DNA of 11,620 bases from Candidatus Poribacteria bacterium. GTDB lineage: Bacteria > Poribacteria > WGA-4E > WGA-3G. The notes beneath the pieces are model-generated. The model made no database searches. It was given only the letters and a program-made list of their open reading frames with translations, and was not told the DNA's origin. A program made the position numbers and the translations under genes. Of this stretch, positions 5,394 to 11,620 are shown one piece after another (position 1 is the stretch's first letter; every line of letters starts with the position of its first letter). The stretch covers positions 1 through 11,620 of the forward strand of contig VXZL01000469.1 in assembly GCA_009845505.1 (NCBI GenBank). Reading direction: 5' to 3'.

Positions 5394-6749
5394 ATGAGAA
5401 CCGCAAAACTCATTACGATGGGCTGCAAGGTCAATCAATACGATACGCAATCCATGCGCGAAACCCTCTATCGCAACGGATATACCCTCCTCGACGATGA
5501 AACACCGCGTCAGCAGGCTGACCTTTATCTCATCAACACATGCACCGTAACAAATACTGCTGACCAGAAGGCACGGCAGGTCATTCGGCGAGCGATCCGT
5601 CAAAATCCGGATGCGAAAGTGCTTGTTACCGGTTGCTATGCCGAAAGTGATCGCGAGGCGATTGAAGAGATACCGGGTGTAACGTTTGTTTTCGGCAATC
5701 GAGAGAAGGCAGATTTTCAGAGTTACCTTGACGTATTGCACACCGAAACACCGTCTTCGACTCCTGAAACAGCACACACGCCGAACCCACTGCTCGTCAT
5801 AGAACCCGTTCAGCACGACGCTATCCGTGAACATGCCCGCTTCAGCAAAGGCGTGAGTGATGCGGGTAAAAGGACGCGCGCCCTTATCAAGGTGCAAGAC
5901 GGTTGCAGCGCATTTTGCACCTATTGCATCATCCCTTACGTGCGCGGTCGGATGACGAGTCGTCCACTCAACGACATCGCCGATGAAGCATATCGTATCG
6001 CCGACAGCGGTATCAAAGAGATCGTCATCACCGGTGTGCATCTGGGTGCCTACGGTATGGATACCGGTAGGGACAGAGACATCGTCGACATTTTAGCGCA
6101 TATCCACGACATTGAAGGCATCGAACGAATCCGTTTCAGTTCCATCGAACCGATGTATTTCCCAGATAGCCTCGGTGAACGGATGGCAGCACTCCCGAAA
6201 TGCATGCCCCACTTCCATCTACCAGTTCAAGCCGGTTCCGATGAAATATTGCGACAGATGCGCAGGCGTTACACCACCGCACAGTTCGCGCACCTCGTTG
6301 AGAACTTACGAGATGTCTTTGGTGAAGATGTCGGGATTACAACCGATATTATGGTCGGGTTCCCCGGTGAAACGGACGTACACTTTGAGGAATCGTGCCG
6401 GTTCGTTGAAGACATCGGGTTCAGCCAACTTCATGTGTTCCGCTATTCCCCACGCAAAGGCACACCCGCAGCAACCTATCCGAATCAGGTATCACCGCAC
6501 GTCGCTGCTGCACGTAGTCAGACGATGATTGCGCTCGGCGAACGCCTCAACACAGCATTTCGACAACGGATGCTTGGGAAACAGAAAGAGGTGCTCATCG
6601 AAGCGAGCAGAGAGGGGCAAAATAACCATCTCGCCGGTTTCACCGACAACTATCTTCGGGTCCTCGTGGACGCGCCAGAGAGCGCGATTAATCAGATTCA
6701 GCGCGTCACGCTCGGTGCGTTAGAAGGGGACTGCATCGCTGCCGCCTAA
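5394..6749 (+). CDS. mtaB: tRNA (N6-L-threonylcarbamoyladenosine(37)-C2)-methylthiotransferase MtaB
   Basis: This radical-SAM enzyme adds a methylthio group to t6A at position 37 of ANN-decoding tRNAs, giving ms2t6A, which steadies codon-anticodon pairing. The 451-residue length fits the family. The N-terminal UPF0004 domain begins with ITMGCKVNQYD (7-17); the GCKVNQY form points to MtaB rather than MiaB or RimO. Its [4Fe-4S] ligands are C11, C50 (NTCTVT) and C81 (VTGCYAE). The radical-SAM cluster is C171-x3-C175-x2-C178 in QDGCSAFCTYCIIPYVRGR. The TIM-barrel half includes GVHLGAYG (214-221) and TTDIMVGFPGET (316-327), and a TRAM-like tail covers about 390-451. The ATG at 5394 sets the normal family start although no ribosome site is seen. 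The stop is 2 nt from the mutS stop on the opposite strand. Confidence 0.93.
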   Translation: MRTAKLITMGCKVNQYDTQSMRETLYRNGYTLLDDETPRQQADLYLINTCTVTNTADQKARQVIRRAIRQNPDAKVLVTGCYAESDREAIEEIPGVTFVFGNREKADFQSYLDVLHTETPSSTPETAHTPNPLLVIEPVQHDAIREHARFSKGVSDAGKRTRALIKVQDGCSAFCTYCIIPYVRGRMTSRPLNDIADEAYRIADSGIKEIVITGVHLGAYGMDTGRDRDIVDILAHIHDIEGIERIRFSSIEPMYFPDSLGERMAALPKCMPHFHLPVQAGSDEILRQMRRRYTTAQFAHLVENLRDVFGEDVGITTDIMVGFPGETDVHFEESCRFVEDIGFSQLHVFRYSPRKGTPAATYPNQVSPHVAAARSQTMIALGERLNTAFRQRMLGKQKEVLIEASREGQNNHLAGFTDNYLRVLVDAPESAINQIQRVTLGALEGDCIAAA

Positions 6750-6751
6750 CC

Positions 6752-9439
6752 TTAAGACTTCTCCGCTTTTGCCTTTAAATCATAAAGAATATTCACTGCA
6801 TCCAACGGCGTTACCTGTGAGAGTTCCAATTGTTGGATCTCTTCGACGAGGGGGTGCGTCTTAGGTGTAAAGAGTGCCATCTGCAGTGAATCGCTTTGCA
6901 TCGTTTTTCGTGAGACGCGGCGGCGGGGTTTCGGCATCGTCGGATGCCCTTTTGCGGATTGTCCGGTCGCGCCATCTGCCTCGACGCTGAGGTTGTGCTG
7001 CTCAAGCACCTCGAGTATTTGCTGCGCGCGGGTGATTACGACCTGTGGTAACCCAGCGAGACGTGCGACGTGAATCCCATAACTCTGATCTGCGCCCCCT
7101 GGAACAACCTTTCGGAGAAACGTCACCTTCTGTCCATCCTCATGGACAGCAACGTTGTAATTCTTCGCACGTTTATATTTGCTGGCGAGTTCCACTAACT
7201 CATGATAGTGTGTCGCAAAAAGCGTTTTCGCACCCATCCGTTTTTCATCTAAGAGGTACTCCGATACTGCCCATGCGATGCTGAGTCCGTCAAACGTGCT
7301 GGTGCCGCGACCCACTTCGTCGAAGATGACGAGGCTGTTTCGGGTCGCATTGTTGAGGATATTTGCCGTCTCGTTCATTTCAACGAGGAAGGTACTCTGT
7401 CCCATCACAAGGTTGTCCGACGCACCGACCCGTGTGAATATCCGATCCACCAACCCGATTTTTGCGGCAGAAGCAGGCACGAAACACCCAATCTGTGCCA
7501 TCAAAACGATGAGTGCTGTTTGACGGAGATAGGTGCTTTTACCACTCATATTCGGTCCCGTGATGATATGCAACTGTTCGTCATCGCAGTTAAGTATCGT
7601 ATCGTTCGGGACAAAACCTTCTTGCGTGAAGAGCTGCTCGACGACAGGATGCCTGCCGTCACGGATAACGATTTCATCTACTGCTGCCACGGTCGGCTTG
7701 ACGTAGTTGTATCTCGATGCGATATAGGCGAAATTGGCGAGAACATCCGTCATTGCGACCGCCCCCGCAATCTGCTGGATGGCTTCCGTCCATTTGGATA
7801 CCTCCTCGCGAATCTGGCAGAAGAGATCATACTCCAACGTCTGTATCCGATCTTCTGCGTTCAGCACCTTTGCCTCCTGCTCCTTGAGTTCGGGTGTGAT
7901 GAACCGTTCAGAGTTCCGAAGCGTCTGTTTGCGGATATAGTCGTCAGGCACCATGTGTAGGTTCGGTTTTGTTACATCAATGTAATAACCGAAGACCTGA
8001 TTGAATCCAATCTTCAAGGACTGAATACCGCTCCGTTTGCGTTCTTCTTCTTGCATTGCAGCGATCCAGTCCTTTCCTTGCCCTACAATCTGCCGAAGTT
8101 CATCAAGTTCCTCATTATAGCCGTCGTTTATGATGCCGCCTTCGCGAATTGTTGCGGGCGGGTCCGGATGAATACCGTGTTCAATCAATTCGACTAACTC
8201 CGGAAGCGTATCCAATGCGTCGTTAAGAGACACCAACAGCGCGCTACCGCAATTTTGGAGCTGCACCTTGACATCGGGAATCAGACAGAGAGACTCTTTC
8301 AAGGCATGCAGGTCGCGTCCATTTACAGAGCCGAGACTGATACGCGAAATAAGCCGCTCTATGTCAAACATCTGTCTAAGTGCTTCGCGCAATTCCTCTT
8401 GCAGGTTAATCTGGGTTTTGAGTTCATCGACTGCCCTGAGGCGTTCTTCAATCTCTTTTTCATCAAGGAGCGGTTGCAAGAGGCATTGACGTATCTTCCT
8501 ACCCCCCATTGATGTCACCGTTTGATCAAGGACTTCAAGGAGTGTCCCTTTTGTGGAACCGTCGCGAATGGAGGCTGTGAGTTCAAGGTTGCGTTGTGTA
8601 TCTGCATCCAGCACCATAAAGTCTGAGAGGGTATAGGTCTGGAGAGAGACGATGTGTTCGACTTCCTGTTTCTGTGTTTCGTTGAGATAATAGATGAGCG
8701 CGCCTGCCGCAGAGATAGCCGTCGGGAGATGTTCGCATCCGAATCCGTCAAGCGAAATTGTCTGAAAATGTTCAAGGAGTTCCGTGCGGGCAGTGTCGGT
8801 TTCAAAACGCCAGTCGGGTAAGTTGTTGAGGGTCACCTTGAGTTCGGTTTTGAGACGGTCAAACATCTCTTCGTCCTCAAACGTATCGGAGAAGAGGCAT
8901 TCTTTCGGGGAAAAACGGTGAATCTCTGACCAGAGCCGCGAGGGGTCTGTCAGTTCTGTCACGAGAAATTCACCGGTAGAAATATCTGCAATCGCAACGC
9001 CATAAGTGCCTCTATTGAGATAGATGGAGACGATATAGTTGTTCACCTTATGCTCAAGCACCTTCGGATCGGTCACGGTGCCGGGTGTAACGATTCGGAC
9101 GACATCGCGTTTGACGAGGCGGTTCTCATCGCGTGCCACTTTTGCGTCTTCGGTCTGCTCTAAGATGGCGATCTTATGTCCGGCTTTGACGAGTTTATAG
9201 AGATAAGAATCGAGTGCGTGGTGTGGGATACCTGCCATCGGGGGCGGTGGGGATTGTTGGTTTTTATGACTTCTTGCTGTCAAGGCGATTTCAAGGACGC
9301 GTGCGATGAGTTCTGCGTCCTCAAAGAACGCCTCATAGAAATCGCCGACGCGACAGAGAAGAATCGCGTCTCCGTGTTGTTTTTTTACCTGTTTATAGAG
9401 TTCCATCAACGACAGATCTGACTGTCTCGAACGTGCCAT
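6752..9439 (-). CDS. mutS: DNA mismatch repair ATPase MutS
   Basis: MutS recognises mispaired bases and small loops and, with MutL, starts strand-specific repair. The protein is 895 residues from the ATG at 9439. The mismatch-wedge motif is GDFYEAF near 32-38, with F34 and E36 of F-x-E. The lever and clamp domains occupy the middle. The ATPase has Walker A GPNMSGKST (628-636), Walker B LVIFDEVGRGTS (703-714, D707 and E708), ATHYHE (742-747) and GADQSYGIHVA (782-792). A C-terminal LQMALF (852-857) resembles the sliding-clamp binding motif QLxLF found in MutS tails. The frame extends to an ATG at 9502, but that codon overlaps the predicted -10 box; the start at 9439 has AAGGAAAA upstream and gives the normal N-terminus MARSRQSDLSLM. 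No mutL is visible nearby. Confidence 0.97.
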   Translation of the reverse strand: MARSRQSDLSLMELYKQVKKQHGDAILLCRVGDFYEAFFEDAELIARVLEIALTARSHKNQQSPPPPMAGIPHHALDSYLYKLVKAGHKIAILEQTEDAKVARDENRLVKRDVVRIVTPGTVTDPKVLEHKVNNYIVSIYLNRGTYGVAIADISTGEFLVTELTDPSRLWSEIHRFSPKECLFSDTFEDEEMFDRLKTELKVTLNNLPDWRFETDTARTELLEHFQTISLDGFGCEHLPTAISAAGALIYYLNETQKQEVEHIVSLQTYTLSDFMVLDADTQRNLELTASIRDGSTKGTLLEVLDQTVTSMGGRKIRQCLLQPLLDEKEIEERLRAVDELKTQINLQEELREALRQMFDIERLISRISLGSVNGRDLHALKESLCLIPDVKVQLQNCGSALLVSLNDALDTLPELVELIEHGIHPDPPATIREGGIINDGYNEELDELRQIVGQGKDWIAAMQEEERKRSGIQSLKIGFNQVFGYYIDVTKPNLHMVPDDYIRKQTLRNSERFITPELKEQEAKVLNAEDRIQTLEYDLFCQIREEVSKWTEAIQQIAGAVAMTDVLANFAYIASRYNYVKPTVAAVDEIVIRDGRHPVVEQLFTQEGFVPNDTILNCDDEQLHIITGPNMSGKSTYLRQTALIVLMAQIGCFVPASAAKIGLVDRIFTRVGASDNLVMGQSTFLVEMNETANILNNATRNSLVIFDEVGRGTSTFDGLSIAWAVSEYLLDEKRMGAKTLFATHYHELVELASKYKRAKNYNVAVHEDGQKVTFLRKVVPGGADQSYGIHVARLAGLPQVVITRAQQILEVLEQHNLSVEADGATGQSAKGHPTMPKPRRRVSRKTMQSDSLQMALFTPKTHPLVEEIQQLELSQVTPLDAVNILYDLKAKAEKS

Positions 9440-9497
9440 AGCGTTTTCCTTGTTGTGATGTGCGTGGTTGTCTGTTATGCGAAAGGTTAATTTTAAT

Positions 9498-9526
9498 ACC
9501 ATAACACATTTTGGGTTTTATGTCAA
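9498..9526 (-). promoter_or_regulatory. Predicted sigma70-type promoter of mutS
   Basis: On the minus strand a consensus -35 TTGACA (9526-9521) and a -10 TATGGT (9503-9498) are separated by 17 nt. Transcription would start near 9491, about 50 nt before the ATG at 9439. The position overlaps the in-frame upstream ATG at 9502, which argues against use of that codon. Confidence 0.65.
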
Positions 9527-9543
9527 ATGTATTTTGGTTGTTG

Positions 9544-9684
9544 GCGGTCAGCCGTCAGCGGTCAGGTCGCTACGCTTTCAGCAGTCAGCAAGATGGCAGT
9601 CGGCAGTCAATAAAGAGGCTTTGTTGATAGACAAGCGTTCAATTCCCCGAAGCCATTGCCACATGACTTAACTGATTGCTGAGA
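9544..9684. repeat. Bipartite heptanucleotide element 2
   Basis: Units of the form GCNGTCA occur in tandem at 9544-9564 (GCGGTCA, GCCGTCA, GCGGTCA), singly at 9581-9587, and in tandem again at 9596-9609 (GCAGTCG, GCAGTCA). They are followed by a core beginning TAAAGAGG, and by CTTAACTG (9667-9674) leading to the opposed unit GCTGAGA near 9678. The same order (units, TAAGAGG, core, opposed units) is seen at 4052-4155. No coding potential is seen here. Confidence 0.65.
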
Positions 9685-9696
9685 CTAACCCCAGCA

Positions 9697-9789
9697 GGGC
9701 GGCATGTCTATAGAAGACCATGCACCACACCAAGCAAGCCCCCGGGGGATGCCCTAAGCATTCATACCGTTGATTCCGGGGCGGCATGT
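9697..9789. repeat. Duplicated 11-mer GGGCGGCATGT flanking a CCCCCGGGGG palindrome
   Basis: GGGCGGCATGT occurs at 9697-9707 and 9779-9789, each followed closely by TAGAA. Between them, CCCCC/GGGGG at 9739-9748 is a perfect 10-bp palindrome. The second copy ends 7 nt beyond the stop of the helicase-nuclease gene. I see no gene and no clear terminator in this stretch. Confidence 0.6.
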
Positions 9790-9796
9790 GTAGAAC

Positions 9797-11620
9797 TTAG
9801 CATCCGTTAGAGGCAACCAATTTATTCAACTCCTGCCCGAGGAGCTGTGGGTCCCTGCAGACGAGAAACTCCCATTTTTTCAGTTTGCCCCAATTATTGA
9901 CAGCAGAGATCCATCGTTTGGCAGCGGCGTGTTTGGCGTGAACCTGATCGGGTTCAAAACCTTTAATCTCCAAAACGAGATGGAGGCCGTTCATGAGCCT
10001 GACGATAAAATCGGGTTCGTAGAGATGGGACACGCCGTCGTGTTCATAAGGAATGCCGAGACCAAGATGGTCGTTGCGTACATAACATTGGACAACATCA
10101 GACTGCTCAAGTCGAAACTTCGCTGCACGTTCCCACGTGCCGGTATCCAGCACGACCTGATTCACATGACTCCGTAGTGTCTCGGTACACGGGCGCGGTG
10201 TGAGAAAGTCAACATCAGCAGACGTACCAATCGGTGCGTAGCGATTCAGGATAGGAAGAAGCGGAACTTCACCTTTCATCTCATCGGGTTGAATTGCTGT
10301 CATGAGGCGTTCCACGATACGTGTAACATATTTTTCCTGACCGAGCTCACACGGATCACAATCACGGAAATCTACCTTTGTTCTGATGTAGGCATCAACG
10401 AATCCAAAGACTTGAGGGAATAGTCGGTGTCGAGAGAGCAATCGGAGTTTCGGATTGCTGTCTGGGTCTGGTGCAGTTTGGCTATCGCCGACCAACTTAT
10501 GAACAATCCGATGAGCAATTCCGAATTTGATGGCTTGGAGGTGTGTGGTCTGGTAATATTCCTCACGGTCTTGGAGTTCTACCGCGCCTGGACCTGATGC
10601 GGAAGGTGTCCCGGTTTCATACCCGACAGCGGGTTTGACGTAGAGTGCTGTGGGGTTAATTTCAGGTTGAATCCTCAGTGGTTCTGTGGATTCAATATCT
10701 GCCTTAATTTCGTTTTTCTGAAGTGCGAAAGCGTACCCCTCGACAACCGGAAATCGGATCTCAAAATGTTCACGTTCTGGTAAGGCGCGGACGTGATTTT
10801 TCGGCTTGTCATCGGGAACACGGGCGTTTGTGGCTCTGCCTCTGAAGGGAATCACCGAAAACGGGATACCGTAGACATCAACGTATTCCTCGGTGAGTAA
10901 CCCTGTCTCTGGATCGGGTGTGTAATTCATGCGGCGCAACCCACGTCCGACGACCTGTTCACACAGCAGTTGACTTGTAAAGGCGCGCAGTCCCAAAATA
11001 TGCGTAACGTTGTTCGCGTCCCATCCCTCGTTGAGCATTGCGACAGAAACAACACATCGGATCTGTTCCCCGGGCTGTCCGCGCTTCCCGATTGTCGCGA
11101 CAATCTGCCGTAAGTCTTCAGCAGCTTGGCTTCGGTTTCTATTCGGATTTTCGCTCTCTGCTTCTGCGAGCATTTTGCTATCAATACGGAAGGTGCGTGT
11201 AACACCTTCACTATTTCCGAGCAATTCGGGAAAGACTGCCCCCTGTTCGTAAACCGTCTTTGTCTCCTTCTTCTTTCGTCTCTGTCCACTGCTACCATTT
11301 TCATGGACAACTTCAACCGTCCGCTCCCCGGAAATCCTTTGGTAAAAATACTCTGCAATATTGGTATCCGCACAGACGATGATTAAGACTGGAGGCGTTT
11401 TCTCCTGGGCATCCGATGCTGCTTGGATGTATTCAAACCGCTCTTTCCACTGACTCGCAAGCGTAAGAAGGGCAGGTTCCGCCTCGCGATAGACAGCATC
11501 CGGTTTCGGTTTTTTCTTTCTACCCGGGGAGGTATCAGCGGCTGAGAGATCATCGTTAATCGTCCGCCACAATCGGAAGAATTTCGGTTCGGGTCTACCC
11601 GTGGTATCACTGACAGGCAG
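9797..11620 (-). CDS. Type III restriction (Res)-like helicase-nuclease, C-terminal part, gene runs off the right edge
   Basis: The visible 607 residues are the C-terminal portion of an SF2 translocase fused to a nuclease, as in type III restriction Res subunits and related orphan restriction enzymes. The frame is open through the window end, so the start and the Walker A/DEAD motifs lie outside. Counting from the edge, a RecA-like second domain shows VLIIVCADT (about 78-86), motif V with SVAMLNEGWDANNVTHIL (192-209) and motif VI with QVVGRGLRR (222-230). A long middle region follows. The C-terminal PD-(D/E)XK nuclease is well formed: YEPDFIVRL with D537, then LEIKG with E551 and K553. The apparent start at 11572 is a TTG inside the domain, and the upstream codons (GRPEPKFFRLW) continue the protein, so it is not the true start. 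A partner methylase would lie outside. The ending by TAA at 9797 appears intact. Confidence 0.85.
   Translation of the reverse strand: MPVSDTTGRPEPKFFRLWRTINDDLSAADTSPGRKKKPKPDAVYREAEPALLTLASQWKERFEYIQAASDAQEKTPPVLIIVCADTNIAEYFYQRISGERTVEVVHENGSSGQRRKKKETKTVYEQGAVFPELLGNSEGVTRTFRIDSKMLAEAESENPNRNRSQAAEDLRQIVATIGKRGQPGEQIRCVVSVAMLNEGWDANNVTHILGLRAFTSQLLCEQVVGRGLRRMNYTPDPETGLLTEEYVDVYGIPFSVIPFRGRATNARVPDDKPKNHVRALPEREHFEIRFPVVEGYAFALQKNEIKADIESTEPLRIQPEINPTALYVKPAVGYETGTPSASGPGAVELQDREEYYQTTHLQAIKFGIAHRIVHKLVGDSQTAPDPDSNPKLRLLSRHRLFPQVFGFVDAYIRTKVDFRDCDPCELGQEKYVTRIVERLMTAIQPDEMKGEVPLLPILNRYAPIGTSADVDFLTPRPCTETLRSHVNQVVLDTGTWERAAKFRLEQSDVVQCYVRNDHLGLGIPYEHDGVSHLYEPDFIVRLMNGLHLVLEIKGFEPDQVHAKHAAAKRWISAVNNWGKLKKWEFLVCRDPQLLGQELNKLVASNGC

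Noticed and set aside
5358..6041. A 227-codon minus-strand open frame opposite mtaB
   Set aside because: It covers the mtaB promoter and N-terminal domain, shows no known motif and is a shadow of mtaB codon use.
7520..7960. A 146-codon plus-strand open frame inside mutS
   Set aside because: It is antisense to the MutS clamp and ATPase regions and has no independent motifs or ribosome site.
9440..9502. ATG at 9502 as start of mutS
   Set aside because: It overlaps the predicted -10 box and adds a non-family N-terminus; the ATG at 9439 has a good ribosome site.
9610..9796. A small gene or tRNA between mutS and the helicase-nuclease
   Set aside because: No open frame with a ribosome site and no cloverleaf could be found; the stretch is accounted for by repeats.

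Overview
The window looks like a chromosomal segment of an uncultured bacterium. Several things recall Candidatus Poribacteria and similar sponge- or plankton-associated lineages: intergenic spaces packed with short palindromic elements, a PhyH-family dioxygenase beside a GNAT enzyme, a Gfo/Idh/MocA oxidoreductase and an exported FG-GAP/ASPIC-UnbV protein. That assignment rests on memory of repeat style and gene content, not on a search, and is only moderately secure. mutS and mtaB are ordinary bacterial housekeeping genes.

Layout, left to right. Positions 1-125 hold a small inverted repeat and a good sigma70-type promoter. Positions 126-2301 carry three plus-strand genes in a probable operon: a nucleoside phosphorylase-like enzyme whose last ten residues are encoded by a copy of an intergenic repeat, a GNAT acetyltransferase, and a phytanoyl-CoA dioxygenase-family enzyme 19 nt further on. 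A chimeric third copy of the repeat separates this operon from a convergent minus-strand gene (2368-4029) for an exported seven-motif FG-GAP protein with a C-terminal ASPIC/UnbV domain. A divergent intergenic region built of heptanucleotide repeats in two opposed blocks (4052-4155) leads to a plus-strand Gfo/Idh/MocA gene (4195-5166). This ends in a terminator-like hairpin, followed by a compound palindrome. A promoter then precedes mtaB (5394-6749), which meets mutS (minus, 6752-9439) tail to tail with 2 nt between the stop codons. mutS has its own strong promoter. Beyond it lies 357 nt of non-coding DNA (9440-9796) with a second heptanucleotide element and a duplicated 11-mer. The right end is the C-terminal 607 residues of a helicase-nuclease resembling type III restriction (Res) subunits. 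It reads leftward and is open at the window edge.

No complete new multi-gene system is visible. The first three genes may serve one small-molecule pathway of unknown substrate. MtaB (tRNA modification) and MutS (mismatch repair) are independent housekeeping functions. The Res-like protein may belong to a restriction or defence locus lying outside the window. The least explained content is the intergenic DNA: at least four kinds of structured short repeat. One kind keeps its loop while its stem sequence changes and has become part of a protein; another is a bipartite heptanucleotide element present twice.
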